Shown: positions 27,871-39,507 of the stretch, in pieces
Numbering within the stretch: the first letter of the stretch is position 1
How the letters are laid out: every line of letters begins with the position of its first letter
NCBI RefSeq assembly: GCF_964204645.1
Contig: NC_134031.1
Span: 9,710,501-9,774,500 of the forward strand
DNA from: Tubulanus polymorphus
Taxonomy: Eukaryota; Nemertea; Palaeonemertea; Tubulaniformes; Tubulanidae
Direction of reading: 5' to 3'
Length of the DNA: 64,000 bases
Made by a program: the position numbers and the translations under genes
The notes under the pieces: generated by a model
The model's database searches: none
What the model was told of the DNA's origin: nothing
Seen by the model: only the letters and a program-made list of their open reading frames with translations

Positions 27871-29965
27871 TGATACTAACCCTTCTGATCTTATCAATTA
27901 AAAAGCCGCCTTTTTGTGTACGACTCGGTTATAGGATATTACATTTACCATTTTTCAGTCGGCGACGGACGTTTATCGTTGTAAGTGATGTAATATGTAA
28001 AAAAATACAGGGAAACCTATCTCAATTTGTTTTTAGCGATGCAGCGGAACTAATAAGGAACATTTCGATATTTAACATGACCGTAGTACACTATCCCTGG
28101 TGGAATAATAAGCTCCACTCGACAAACTCGTTCCTGTGCATTTTTATCTCTGTTTCAGCACACAGCCCCTCTACCATCAATGCCTAACCCCTGTTCGACC
28201 AACTTTGGGCGTTTTCCTTTGAAATATAATCTGAGTTAATGCTGCATCTTTATCATGAAACCTAAGAAAGATTATTCTATTATTTAGGCCTATTCAAATT
28301 TTCTGTCCACTACCACGTGGAAAAAAGACCCAGTCAAAATTGTGCATCACGCTTTGACAAAGAAATTGATTCTAGGATATAAATTTTACGACTCAAACGA
28401 ATTTTTTTCTCAAAAAAGCCGCTTTTAGTTTGATGCAAACGTCATTTGCTTTTCAAATGTGTATCCAGGGCTAGTATCGCAGTAAAAGTGAATGTAGCAT
28501 GTATAATTCCCATCCATCAATTTTGTCTTGTTTCGTATTTTTAGCGAAAATCTCGAAAAGGTCTGACGTCGAGGCAGGTGGTGGCCAGACAAAGACATAT
28601 TCTTGGGAAATATTTAAAGACGCATGGCAAACACACTTATTGTTCACTTTTTTCCTATCCTTATTTTGAAAATGAAGTATTGTAATAAACTATTGATTTA
28701 TTTTTGTTGATCAACGCAACGAGTTTTGTTGTTTTCTTTCGTAATTAACATTTGATTTGGATGGTAATCTTGCGTATGAGTCAGTTTGTCATCGAAGCAA
28801 TACAGTCTAACTTGTTGACGTCTCAGTTGCAGCGGGGCAGGGCGGCCATTATATAGTGGACTTATCCAAATTACACTTACACAGCCCAACGTTTTTCAGT
28901 GTGTAAACTCTGTCGTACTGGGCATTATAAGACAGTGAGGAATTGAGTTTTAGCCACCTGAGCCCGCGGCTTGATTCGAGCAAAAAGACCTTAACTTACT
29001 TCACAGAATTTGATTATGAGTCAAGGATTTTCTGAAATTTTGAATGCTTTCTCTGGTTTTAAGATCTATTCAAATTCAATCTTCAATACATAAAAATAAG
29101 TCAAATAAATTTTTATTTTATTGAAAGAAATTCTAATGAAGACAGATTTTGAAATGAAGGATATATCCAGACAAATAATTACAGCAAAATCAACTGATGA
29201 TCATCAAGGTGAAGTTTTCATTCATCTTCGGCTAATTTGTCTACCCCTGATGATTGAAGCATTTTGGTTACTCGTGCCAATTAGTCAGCCACAGTCGATT
29301 TTCACTCCATCTGACCTCTTTCCATCTGTAATTAAGCAATCAAATGTAAGAATTACTTAGTTAAGGAGCGAAATAAAATATAGATATCTTAGGAGACTAA
29401 TTCAAATCATGAGTTTGTTGTGAAAATCTATTACTACAGTCTCGTAGAGCATAGACACCAAACCACGTGGCATGGTATTTTAAGGGCTATTCAGTTTACT
29501 CCAAAACAAGTCTATGATTAACATTAAAAAAATCTAATGTCACAGGACTCGTGACGCCCATGAATTAGCATCCCATAATAACAATGAATCCAATTCTGCA
29601 TGTACGTTAGCACCGACTGATTACTAATCCAGATATTGCATTACAAAAAAAAACAATTACCCAAAACGTCAAGTACTTACAGCATCTGAGACAGTTGCGC
29701 TTCAGTTAGAGTGTTAAGTTGCGTCTTTGGCTGTCAATGTCGAAAAAGCCTAATTTGAATCATGCATTTGCGCACTGCGGTTTAATATTCCTGCAAGAAT
29801 CCGCAAAGGAATTGAAGACCGTAGTGACCAGTTCATTCAACGAAGAATAGCTGGAAAGAAAGTAATCAAAATAAATTGTCGTGCACATTCAGTGTAAACC
29901 AGGCCATAACTAGCTGCTATTAAGGCATTCCACTTACTCTACCCACTATATTTATATATAGGTTC
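27871..29965. other. Non-element DNA, no gene supported
   Basis: I see no conserved coding motif, RNA gene or element end in these two kilobases. Short frames are random-looking. Confidence 0.4.
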
Positions 29966-30286
29966 GCTAAAAACAAAGATCAGAGAAACAAATTGCTTGG
30001 GCTAAAGAATAGGGAAGAAGATCTGCTGAATTTAAAAAAAAATAAAAAAGAAAAATTAAATGAACCTACCAATAGTGTTAATAATGTTAATAATTATTCA
30101 CATAATTCTTCTGATGATAGAAACTTTAATAAATATTTTTCTTTTACAACTGCTATATTATTATTTGGGGGTTTATCTTATTATGGTTATAAAAAGAATT
30201 TTTCTAAAAATAATCATAATCATGAAGCGCAGGAAACTAAAATAATTAGAAATGAAAATAAACCTAAGATTAATGAAATGGATTAA
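29966..30286 (+). pseudogene. Decayed small basic membrane protein, start of copy B
   Basis: The first 70 bases resemble the basic N-terminus of the family at 50479-50874 (AGAGAAACAAATTGCTTGGG) but are out of frame. The rest is open: an Asn/Ser linker, a hydrophobic segment (FTTAILLFGGLSYYGY) and a charged tail ending NEMD. A second fragment of the same gene lies at 32860-33012. Confidence 0.6.
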
Positions 30287-31110
30287 TATTAGACAGAAAA
30301 TTAGGTAAAATATTTGACTGGGTAAAGACTTACGAAACTTGGTAAGAGATACTTAGGTAATTTTTTGCCTAACAAGAGGACTTCAGAGTCCTGGGGTTCG
30401 AAGAAGCAAAGTCTGATGTACAAATTATAAATCACATACAAGAAAGGCAAATTATGAAAAGAAATTGATATTCCATTAGAGAAGTTTGTTTTAAAATATT
30501 CAATTTGTTTTCCGTTTGCATTGCAAGCGTGGTAATGTTATTGTTTACATCTGACTTCATCGATAAAATGAGGCGCGCAGCTGAGCCTGCCTGTCAATCA
30601 ACATAATTGGTTTACACTAAAAATGCGCTTACTTGAAAGAGTATGCAGTGTATCAATCTAGAATTTTCGGCACAATATCCGATGCTAAATACCTTACTTT
30701 AAAGGTTTATTTGATGTAAATCGGATCAAAAATATTTCTAATATTTTGTTCTTAACTTTTGAAGTGGAAGCTGGTGTCGGCATCAACGTGTGTATGGCTG
30801 TACGTACGGGTACTGGCGCTTTAACAGGCTCAGCATTGATGGTGTATTTATGCGCGAGTAGATGTAATGATTTGTTTTAACCAACCGCTAAATCGGCATT
30901 CATTACGCATGATTTTAGAAAATGATATTATTCAGAGTATTTGAATATATCTATCATGATAATTATAATAATCTTAAGACAAGCGAATTACGTATGTGGA
31001 CCTATTTCATTGAGGCGTATCACTCAATCTGAAAACAAATCTTCCGATCCTGTCACGTGACTTCATGGCTGCAACTTGACGATAGCTTAGGTTCTCCTTC
31101 GAACCAATAA
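30287..31110. other. Non-element DNA, no gene seen
   Basis: Composition returns to that of the non-element flanks. Nothing recognised. Confidence 0.4.
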
Positions 31111-31116
31111 ACGGCA

Positions 31117-31662
31117 GATAAAAAACCGCGACGATGTGATATATGTGGAAAAGATTACAAAACGATGTCAGGATCTCATTGGAAAAAACATTTGGAATCT
31201 AGAAAACATTTAACAAATCTAGAATTAAATAGAGCAAAAGCGCCAATAATTGTTTATAGAACAGAAAATGGAAATTAAATAAATGATGAAAACAAAAATG
31301 AAATAATTGATGAAATTAAAGATGAAATTGTTGATGAAAATAAAAATTGAATAATTGATGAAAATAAAAATGAAATTATTTATTTTGAAAATGAAAATAC
31401 TGAAAATATATTTCCATTTCCAGTTCCCAAAAAACGGAAACATAGAAAATCAGAAACTTTTAGTTTAAATTCACTACAATTTAATGAATTAATAAATGAT
31501 AAATGTAAAAATATTGTTTAATTTTATATGATAAATATAATACCAGATCTTGTTAAAGATTTATATGATAGATATAATGATAAAATCGATTCTGAATATG
31601 AAGGTTATAAAAAATATATGTATAATGTTAAAGATCATTTAAAATATTATATCAAATTATAA
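31117..31662 (+). pseudogene. Zinc-finger N-terminal remnants upstream of the copy B VLTF3-like gene
   Basis: Begins with a finger CDICGKDYKTMSGSHWKKHL followed by H (31135-31212). Then several short frames are separated by stops, including a basic PKKRKHRKS stretch near 31425 and a YDRYNDKIDSEYEGYKKY segment near 31570. Their order before 31668-32321 parallels the fingers and linker of the copy A gene, but I cannot align the middle. Confidence 0.45.
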
Positions 31663-31667
31663 TTGAT

Positions 31668-32321
31668 ATGTATCATGAAGATATGCATGAATTTTTGAAA
31701 CAACTTGATCCTGATGTTGAAAAAGAAATAGAATATATCGAAACAATAGAAATTATTAAGGAAAATAATCTTACGAAAAAAGATATTACAATGGAAAATA
31801 ATCTCACAGAAAAAGATATTACAAAAGAATATCTTAAAACAAATATTCCAGAGAAATGTAATTTAAATGTCGCAAGAAATCTATTATATAAAACAATAGC
31901 AAATGATATATTTGAAAAGGAATTCATGGAATATTCTCAAGCAGAAGAAATAAGAGAATTATTTAAGAATTTAGTAGAATATTTGAGAGTATTAGATAAA
32001 TTAAAATCATTAAATTATGATTTCTATGTTCCAAAGATGCTTGATTTCTTAAATATTGATGTTTTATTTCCACATTCAGTTTTAAAAGATGAAAAGAAAT
32101 TAAATGACATAAATATGATATGGAATGATTTCACTAGATTAATAAATATAGAAAAATTAGATGAATTCATATTAAGACGCGCAAACTCAAATATGAGTGA
32201 TGAAGTAATATATAAAACTCTAAATCCTCCACCACTAATATTATATCAACCACGCAAAAGTAGACCAATTTATATACAAATGTCTAGTTTAGAAAATACA
32301 GATTATGTAATGAGATCGTGA
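31668..32321 (+). CDS. VLTF3-like C-terminal domain, divergent lineage (copy B)
   Basis: 217 residues, open. A repeat of ENNLTxKDIT lies near residues 27-50. The C-terminal part has SLNYDFYVPKMLDFLNID, then LFPHSVLKDEKKLND and NMIWNDFTRL, the same spacing of conserved positions as the VLTF3-like gene of copy A (NYEFFLNKI...NID...PF...L...K...D-x-MW). Sequence identity is otherwise low, so it belongs to a separate element lineage. As in A, it precedes a converging polB. No zinc ribbon is visible in this frame. Confidence 0.5.
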   Translation: MYHEDMHEFLKQLDPDVEKEIEYIETIEIIKENNLTKKDITMENNLTEKDITKEYLKTNIPEKCNLNVARNLLYKTIANDIFEKEFMEYSQAEEIRELFKNLVEYLRVLDKLKSLNYDFYVPKMLDFLNIDVLFPHSVLKDEKKLNDINMIWNDFTRLINIEKLDEFILRRANSNMSDEVIYKTLNPPPLILYQPRKSRPIYIQMSSLENTDYVMRS

Positions 32322-32405
32322 CAGCAAAGTTATGAAGATTAATTCATTATTGATTCATTTTGAATATTATATTTCATTACTTCCATAAGGCAATGTCTTA
32401 ATTCC

Positions 32406-32410
<5 letters not shown>

Positions 32411-32489
<79 letters not shown>

Positions 32490-32536
32490 TGTGTGTGTGA
32501 TGTGTGTGTGATGTGTGTGTGTGCGTGCGTGCGTGC

Positions 32537-32580
<44 letters not shown>
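32411..32580. repeat. (TG)n(AT)n microsatellite
   Basis: About 80 bases of TG repeats, TGTGTGTGATG variants, TGCG repeats, then about 45 bases of AT. It lies between the polymerase C-terminus and the intein remnant; the missing C-extein and intein end were lost at this spot. Confidence 0.95.
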
Positions 32581-32583
<3 letters not shown>

Positions 32584-33460
32584 GTATTACTTCTAACTAT
32601 TCCATGAATATAGAATTCATCATTATTTTTTATTTTATTATATTTTATATACATATATTTTATATATTTTATTTTATTCACAAGTATTCTATAAACCGCT
32701 GATGATTTCATAACATGTATGAATTTAAATGTTTTATGTGAATAAAGTTCTTCACAATATTTCTTTATTCTTTCTAATCATTTCAAATCTTGATTGCATA
32801 AATACCAACAATATTTATTGCAATTAACATATTTATAAGAGAAAAGTGTTAAAAAACTAAGATCCGAGAAACAAATGGCTTGGGCTTAAGAATTTGGATT
32901 AAGATCTGCTGAATTTAAAAAAAAGAAAAAAGAAATATTAAATGAACCTACAATAGTGTTAATAATGTTAATGATTATTCACATAATTCTTCTAATGATA
33001 GAAATTTTAATACCTGCAGATCTATCTCCCATAAAAAATCCTTTAATGAAATATTCTTTTTCTTCTAATGTTTTAGGTCCTATATTAAAGATATTATTAA
33101 TCATTTCATCAAATGACATATGATTCATTCTTGGATAAAATCTTTTATGCAATAATTCATCTCCAATTTTTATATCAGTTGGTTTTATTTCATTACCATT
33201 TTTTCTAATTAAACTATGATCTTCTGTAACATCTACAAATCCTAATTTAGTTCTAACTCTATATATTCTTTTACTTGTTTTATGTCTAATTATATTTTTT
33301 AATTTTTTGTCCAAACATCTATTAATCCATTTCCTTGTATTAACTACTTTTCACCATATGAAATATAAAGTGCATTTTGTTTAATAAGTATTTCTGAAAT
33401 TCTTCTTATTAATATTTGGTTATTAAGTTTTATTAATATTGGGGTGTCAGCTGTTACAGA
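32581..33460 (-). pseudogene. Intein remnant in copy B PolB
   Basis: Starts Ser at 33460 (SVTADTPIL after ILYHN) and contains TEDHSLI, GDELL and one LAGLIDADG motif (FIKGFFMGDRS, with the acidic motif end changed). It then continues as MKSSAVYRIL before the microsatellite. A fragment of the small membrane-protein gene interrupts it at about 32860-33012. Same insertion site as the copy A intein. Confidence 0.85.
32860..33012 (+). pseudogene. Fragment of the small basic membrane-protein gene inside the intein
   Basis: Matches 29966-30140 over about 150 bases (AAGATCCGAGAAACAAATGG, then AATGAACCTAC and CACATAATTCTTCTAATGA). It is in + orientation within a - strand intein remnant. Confidence 0.8.
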
Positions 33461-34575
33461 ATTGTGATACAATATTTCAATATTATCAACACCAAATTTA
33501 GGTTGTAATGTCGCACAATAAAACTTATACATTAATAATTTTGATAATTCTTAAACTGTTGCCGCAATGAAAACTGGTTTACTGAATTACATTTTGGTAC
33601 GTTCCATTTTAACTGCTGCTAAATTTATATCAAATCTTTTATTTCCTTGATGTTTTGGATTACTTTGTAAATGTCTAATTCGTTCACCATTAGTAACTAA
33701 TTCTATGTCACATCTATTTCTAATATTTTCACAAGTTTTACCATAGAATGCATCATTCATTAACTTGAAGAAATCCTTTTCAAACTCAAATATTGCTATT
33801 GTGCGTTGTTTTGTATTGAATTCTATATATTTAGATAACCAGTTAGATTGTTTAACTTCAATTTATCTATGTACTTTTTTTAAGTATCATTCCCTGTTCT
33901 AAATAAAATTTTAAGATTTTATAATGTACTACATAATTATATTTATTTTCTTGTGTTAACATCAATTTTCAGTGGATCCCATTTTCTTAGGTTTTATTTT
34001 TTTCTGATACTCGCTTTATTCTTCATCAATTACTTTTTTATGGTCTGGGCAATATGGATAATTTTTAGATTAATGTTTTATTTCATTGAGATATTCTAAA
34101 TCAACTATAAAAAAATAACCAATTTCGGTTTTGTCTTTTAATATTTCAATTTTTGATGCCCAATCAATATTTTTATTTTCTTCATCACTAACATCTGTTA
34201 AATCAAAGCCACCATACGGTTGATATTGCATCATAGCCCAACCATAGGGATTATTAGCGTCTACATATATTAATTTGTAATCATCATTTGCTCTAAAATA
34301 TCTATCATCCATAATTCCAGATATTCCACCTCGAATAGCTTTTTCAAATATTAATAATATATCTACTTCTCTAATTAATTCAAGTGTTATATTTGTAAAT
34401 TTTAAACCGCATTGCCAAGTTAAACCTGGACTAGAATAACAATAACACGGATCAATTTCATAATGTTTTAAGTTTTTACAATAATAACATTTTGTTGCTT
34501 TTTTCAAAATTGATTTCATCAAATATTGTCATTCAATTTCATAATATGTGTTTAATTTTTCCATGAATACATTCT

Positions 34576-36521
34576 CATGTTCTAATAGAAAATTACAAAA
34601 TACTTCTATAACATCTTCCCCGCGATAAGAAATATATTAATCTTCAAATAACTCAGGATAATTTGATTTAGTATAAACACCAACAGCAGATGCAGTTTGA
34701 TGAACTTTTTTAATTGTTGAAGTTATAGGTGGATCTTCTATAATATTCTCATCTAATTCATTATTTTAATCTTCTACTTTTAATTTTGCTGTTGTTAATT
34801 TTAGTTTTTTACGATCTTAAATATCATTTATCATTTAAATATTTGTTTATACTTTCAAAATCGGCATATATTACAAATGGAACTTTATTTTTAAATTTAT
34901 TATTTCTAAATCTTAATTTATGATCTTTTTCATAAATTCTTATGTTTTAATAATGTTTTAATAATGTATCTTCTGTTCTAAATGTTAATAAACATTTTCT
35001 ACATAAGTATAATTTATTTTTTTCTCCTCTTTTATAGGATAAATCTAGCTGTTTTATCCACATATAAGGATTTTCGTAATATAATAAATCTATAACATTA
35101 ATATCATCATATTTCCTTGTTAAATATAATGGCTCTAGTTTAAAGTGTAGTATTTTATCACCTTTACAATCACTTAATTTTATCATCTCATAAACATTAA
35201 TTTTCAAATTATTAATTTTTTCGATTTTAGGAATCATTTTAATATTAAATGGGAAACTATTTATTTTAATGTCTTTTTCATATTCCTCGTAATTAGATAA
35301 TCTAAACTATGCGTAGCATCTTCTGTTGGATATTTATAACTTAAGCTTCAACATGTTTTTCATTCTGCGTTGAATTCCATAATTCAACAAATGTCTTTGC
35401 TTTATCCAGTTGATCTAAATATAACTGTAAATCTAGTTTATTAGATTTAATTATATATTCTTTCTTTTCCAAAGGTCTTAAATTTTTCCAATTCCAAATT
35501 AGTTTTTTATCGTATTCATCACTCATATCAAATTTAGAAATCGGCAATCATGTTCTAATAGAAAATTACAAAATACTTCTATAACATCTTCCCCGCGATA
35601 AGAAATATATTAATCTTCAAATAACTCAGGATAATTTGATTTAGTATAAACACCAACAGCAGATGCAGTTTGATGAACTTTTTTAATTGTTGAAGTTATA
35701 GGTGGATCTTCTATAATATTCTCATCTAATTCATTATTTTAATCTTCTACTTTTAATTTTGCTGTTGTTAATTTTAGTTTTTTACGATCTTAAATATCAT
35801 TTATCATTTAAATATTTGTTTATACTTTCAAAATCGGCATATATTACAAATGGAACTTTATTTTTAAATTTATTATTTCTAAATCTTAATTTATGATCTT
35901 TTTCATAAATTCTTATGTTTTAATAATGTTTTAATAATGTATCTTCTGTTCTAAATGTTAATAAACATTTTCTACATAAGTATAATTTATTTTTTTCTCC
36001 TCTTTTATAGGATAAATCTAGCTGTTTTATCCACATATAAGGATTTTTGTAATATAATAAATCTATAACATTAATATCATCATATTTCCTTGTTAAATAT
36101 AATGGCTCTAGTTTAAAGTGTAGTATTTTATCACCTTTACAATCACTTAATTTTATCATCTCATAAACATTAATTTTCAAATTATTAATTTTTTCGATTT
36201 TAGGAATCATTTTAATATTAAATGGGAAACTATTTATTTTAATGTCTTTTTCATATTCCTCGTAATTAGATAATCTAAACTATGCGTAGCATCTTCTGTT
36301 GGATATTTATAACTTAAGCTTCAACATGTTTTTCATTCTGCGTTGAATTCCATAATTCAACAAATGTCTTTGCTTTATCCAGTTGATCTAAATATAACTG
36401 TAAATCTAGTTTATTAGATTTAATTATATATTCTTTCTTTTCCAAAGGTCTTAAATTTTTCCAATTCCAAATTAGTTTTTTATCGTATTCATCACTCATA
36501 TCAAATTTAGAAATCGGCAAC
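34576..36521. repeat. 973-bp tandem duplication
   Basis: 34576-35548 and 35549-36521 are almost identical direct copies containing a polB N-terminal fragment and the 3' third of the HNH gene. The near identity makes it the youngest change in copy B, or an assembly artefact. Confidence 0.92.
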
Positions 36522-36967
36522 ACGTGATCAATATGAAAGTATTCACCATAATTATCTATATTCATTTTATCGTCGAATTGATATATCATCCATGAGTTGA
36601 GAAATTCATCTGTACAACCCAACAAATTAGATAGTGTTTCTGAATGCTTTTCTTTGTTGAATAATTGTGTTAATCTAGACCTTAAACATTGTTTCAATCT
36701 AAAACTAAGATCTGTTTTATATCTTTCTCTCATATATTCTGTCATATAATCATTATAAGCTTCTCTATTATCTTCTCGATATTGTTTGGTATATAGTTTA
36801 ATACAAGTTTTACAGCAATATTGAAAACCATCTTTGCTAATCTTACGCTTACTAAATTCTGTTAAAACTAATTTATCTAATTCACACTTAGAACACTTCT
36901 TATAGTATATATTTATTACACCAGTGTTATTTGTAATGTTGATGATTTGTGATTGTTCTGGTTCCAT
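36314..36967 (-). CDS. HNH endonuclease (copy B, intact)
   Basis: 217 residues, over 90 percent like 6330-6998, with the same CSKC, CCKTC and HIDHVLP motifs. It reads inward from the type 1 palindrome, 80 bases away, showing the gene's native place at an element end. Its 3' end joins a truncated polB, and the last third is repeated at 35341-35548 by the tandem duplication. Confidence 0.85.
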   Translation of the reverse strand: MEPEQSQIINITNNTGVINIYYKKCSKCELDKLVLTEFSKRKISKDGFQYCCKTCIKLYTKQYREDNREAYNDYMTEYMRERYKTDLSFRLKQCLRSRLTQLFNKEKHSETLSNLLGCTDEFLNSWMIYQFDDKMNIDNYGEYFHIDHVLPISKFDMSDEYDKKLIWNWKNLRPLEKKEYIIKSNKLDLQLYLDQLDKAKTFVELWNSTQNEKHVEA

Positions 36968-37046
36968 TTTAATATCAAATCTTTTTACTAAATTGATTTT
37001 AGAAGTTATTCATTTATATGTCATTCATATATATGAATATTTTAAG

Positions 37047-37198
37047 AGTAATATGGCATAAGTTGTTTCAGGTTAAAGGTCGAAGGGGCGAGTGAGTAAA
37101 AAATGAAAAATAAATTCGAGCGTGCGAGAATTTATTTTTCATTTTTTATGAGCTCGACCCTTCGACCTTTGGCCTGAAACAACTTACTCCCTATTACT
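37047..37198. repeat. 152-bp terminal palindrome, right end of copy B (type 1)
   Basis: Ends AGTAATATGGCATAAGTTG and, inward from 37198, AGTAATAGGGAGTAAGTTG. The centre is around GAGCGTGCGAG. Same length and plan as those of copy A, with variant arms (TTTCAGG in place of TTTCATA on both arms, a paired change that keeps the stem). Confidence 0.9.
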
Positions 37199-38182
37199 AG
37201 TATCTGTCTACTTACTGCCATGTATGTAGTGTAAATACACATATTCATTTCTACGTGACGAGTTTCGGCTATATGGTTTGAGGTTCACGGTCACGTGATA
37301 CCGTGATTATGATACCTTGTTTCTCATTCCCCGGCCGGGTAAGATAAATTACCGGTAAAAATCGTTGGAATAAAATGCTGCCTGTCGGGCCTAGAGCTAA
37401 TACCTTCTTTTTATGATGAAAATAAAATCGACCGGTTGGGTCATTATAAGTAGTATATGGTAACGATTTTACATGTTTAAACTCAGATGCCGAATAGTGT
37501 GAGGCGGGACTCGAACCCTACAACACTCCTAGTCTAGTATCTCGCTGTTCTCGTAAAGCCATGATATCGACTGGTATTCAGGAATATTCTTCCCGCAGTC
37601 AATTTTCGCAAACGGTCCTCTTAACTGGAGATGGATCAAAGAACGCCCGGCTCGGATTGCTATTCTGTGCCTATCGCGCGCTACGCGTGAATCGCTTATG
37701 TAATCTTTTCTGTAAATCTCTTTGAGAATTACGTATTCTCAAGTCCGACATCACCCCACACACGAGGTTGATTTTACGGCAGAGTCGACATGTTTTACCA
37801 ATTTTTAAATAAAGTTAGCACAGGCTAGCGATTTGAAATTAAGAAAGTTAGCATGTAAAGAGTTAAGCGGTTATAATAAGAACTCTACTCGAGTCGCTCG
37901 TGTATGTGTGTATTTAGTTTTCCATTATAACTACCTGTATAGACTTTCAATGCGTTACGTTTGCCGGAATTTCAATTGCGTCATTCAGCTGTTGTTAATG
38001 TCGCAGCGACAGATGTTGTATTATACTTTATTGATTCCTGCATTCCACGCATAACTTGCCGGGCCTCTGAGGCCCGCAGAGGAATGTGGAAATCGATAAT
38101 GATTGTAGAATAAAATATATGAGTTTATGAAATAGTAATTCCACCAGTCGTTTCTTTGAATTTATTTTCAGTTTGAGGATTT
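37199..38182. other. Non-element DNA, no gene supported
   Basis: Composition like the other flanks. Nothing recognised. Confidence 0.4.
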
Positions 38183-38504
38183 ATTATCGAGGATTCGAAA
38201 TGACTTATCTGGATAGTTATAATTACTTCTAATAGATAAACAATAGTAGTGAGATAATCTAAATCCTAATTTAAAAAAAAAGTATTTAAAAAACAATAAC
38301 TTCAACTAACCAGTGAATTCTATTATATTTTTAATATTTTCTTTTCAAAAGGAGAATACTTTATATTTTGACTAGATTCAAATAGAAATTCTTTAAATTC
38401 AAATAGCTAGTATCAGTAGTCAATACAAAAATTCTTTAACTTTAACTAGCCAGTATCATTTTATAATACTTATAATATTTTTCTCGCTTTTTTCTCTAAT
38501 ATAA
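38183..38504. other. Left-end noncoding module of copy C
   Basis: Begins near GAGGATTCGAAATGACTTAT and continues with AATAGTAGTGAGATAATC, then AT-rich sequence like 7000-7140. No palindromic terminus precedes it, so the end itself has been lost. Confidence 0.55.
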
Positions 38505-38741
38505 ATGTCAAAGAAATCGAGTAAGAATAATACCAACATTGAAAAAACATTAGATGATTTGGGTATTAGTGATAATAAGGATATTTCAACCAAAATTGAA
38601 AATAACATTAATTGTAATATTGATTATGAATACTACTTATATTGTAAGCACCATCTAGAATTATTAATTGCTAGTGGTAAATGTAATCAGTTTATCGGGA
38701 AAATAATAACTTTTCAAGAATTAGACTATGAAACCAGATAA
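38505..38741 (+). CDS. Small conserved protein of the left block
   Basis: 78 residues: polar N-terminus (KTLDDLGISD), then DYEYYLYCKHHLELLIASGKC and FQELDYETR. The copy D version is at 51179-51411 with one stop. It overlaps the next gene by 14 bases, which suggests translation from one message. Not recognised. Confidence 0.55.
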   Translation: MSKKSSKNNTNIEKTLDDLGISDNKDISTKIENNINCNIDYEYYLYCKHHLELLIASGKCNQFIGKIITFQELDYETR

Positions 38742-39081
38742 AGTAATAAAATATTTTAAGATCTATGAAGAGTCAAGATTAGCCCGAATAAATGATTCTA
38801 TTTCAGATGATATTATAAAATGTTATTCAAAATTATGTAACCGAGTAATACCAATTGATGTTGAAAATAAATTATATAGTGATTTAAAAAATGACTACTT
38901 AGTTATGACAGAATTACAGAAATGGGTTGGATACGCTTCATTTCAATTAGGTGGAATAATGACATTGATTTCTACTGGAGTTATAACATTTTCTAATATC
39001 AAACCTATAGTATGTAAAGATAAAAGTAATTCAGAAGATGGTGCCATACAGCACCCAAACAGTGAAACAGAAAATGACTAA
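38728..39081 (+). CDS. Small single-pass membrane protein
   Basis: 117 residues, intact. Helical charged N-terminus (VIKYFKIYEESRLARINDSI), LYSDLKNDYLVMTELQKWVGY, a hydrophobic segment (FQLGGIMTLISTGVITFSNI, about 71-90) and a polar tail into which a copy of the dispersed palindromic box has been read (GAIQHPNSE). Intact in copy D (50807-51172). Function unknown. Confidence 0.6.
   Translation: MKPDKVIKYFKIYEESRLARINDSISDDIIKCYSKLCNRVIPIDVENKLYSDLKNDYLVMTELQKWVGYASFQLGGIMTLISTGVITFSNIKPIVCKDKSNSEDGAIQHPNSETEND
39037..39065. repeat. Dispersed palindromic box, degenerate, in coding sequence
   Basis: GATGGTGCCATACAGCACCC followed by AAACAGTGA, an altered copy of the GGTGCCGTACGGCACC unit. Confidence 0.6.
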
Positions 39082-39111
39082 AAATTAACAAATAAATTAA
39101 CTAAAAATAAA

Positions 39112-39501
39112 TGAGTGATGATGGTTCCGTACGGCACCCACACGGTGACATTAAGAAAAAGCCTAGATCCGAGAAACAAATTAAATGGCCAAGAGAATTA
39201 GGTAAAAGATCTGCAGAATTAAAAAGCTAAGAAAAAGAAATTAACTGATATAAATGAGTCACAGACTTTATCTGATATTGATTCAAATAATAATCCATCT
39301 AATTCATCTAATAGTGGAAGAAATAATTACTTATATATTACAATTGGGTTAATCACAATTATTATATTTTCTGGTGTAATATATAAATATAAATCCAAAT
39401 CTAATGATAATGATTCCAATGATAATAAACCTATTATACCAGAAAATAAATCAAATCATAAAGTCATTGAAACTAAATCTAAATTATTATTAATGGATTA
39501 A
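39112..39501 (+). pseudogene. Broken small basic membrane protein (copy C)
   Basis: Starts MSDDGSVRHPHGDIKKKPRS; the HPHGD part is a palindromic-box copy in frame just after the ATG. A frame break in the A-run near 39227 is followed by an open remainder with an Asn/Ser linker, a membrane segment (ITIGLITIIIFSGVIY) and the tail ending LLLMD. Confidence 0.65.
39118..39149. repeat. Dispersed palindromic box in coding sequence
   Basis: GATGGTTCCGTACGGCACCC followed by ACACGGTGACAT, six bases after the gene's ATG and absent from the copy A and D homologues at that point. Confidence 0.7.
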
Positions 39502-39507
39502 AAGAAG

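Larger units (their letters stand above)
32367..36310 (-). pseudogene. Decayed DNA polymerase B with intein (copy B)
   Basis: Fragments in order on the - strand: N-terminal region with IPKIEKINNLKINVYE, CRKCLLTF, CYCYSSPGLTWQCGLK, IRGGISGIM, motif A region DANNPYGWAM (Leu replaced by Pro), motif B surroundings, the intein, and the polymerase C-terminus GIKTLPYG at 32380. Many stops and shifts, an internal tandem duplication (34576-36521), a microsatellite and an inserted fragment break it. The Exo domain is largely lost. Confidence 0.85.

Noticed and set aside
27387-29360. Open frames in non-element DNA
   Set aside because: No recognisable motif, start context or splice evidence; lengths are within chance.
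32367-32711. Open frame with Thr-His and Tyr-Ile runs
   Set aside because: It is a translation of the TG/AT microsatellite; only the two flanks are polymerase and intein remnants.
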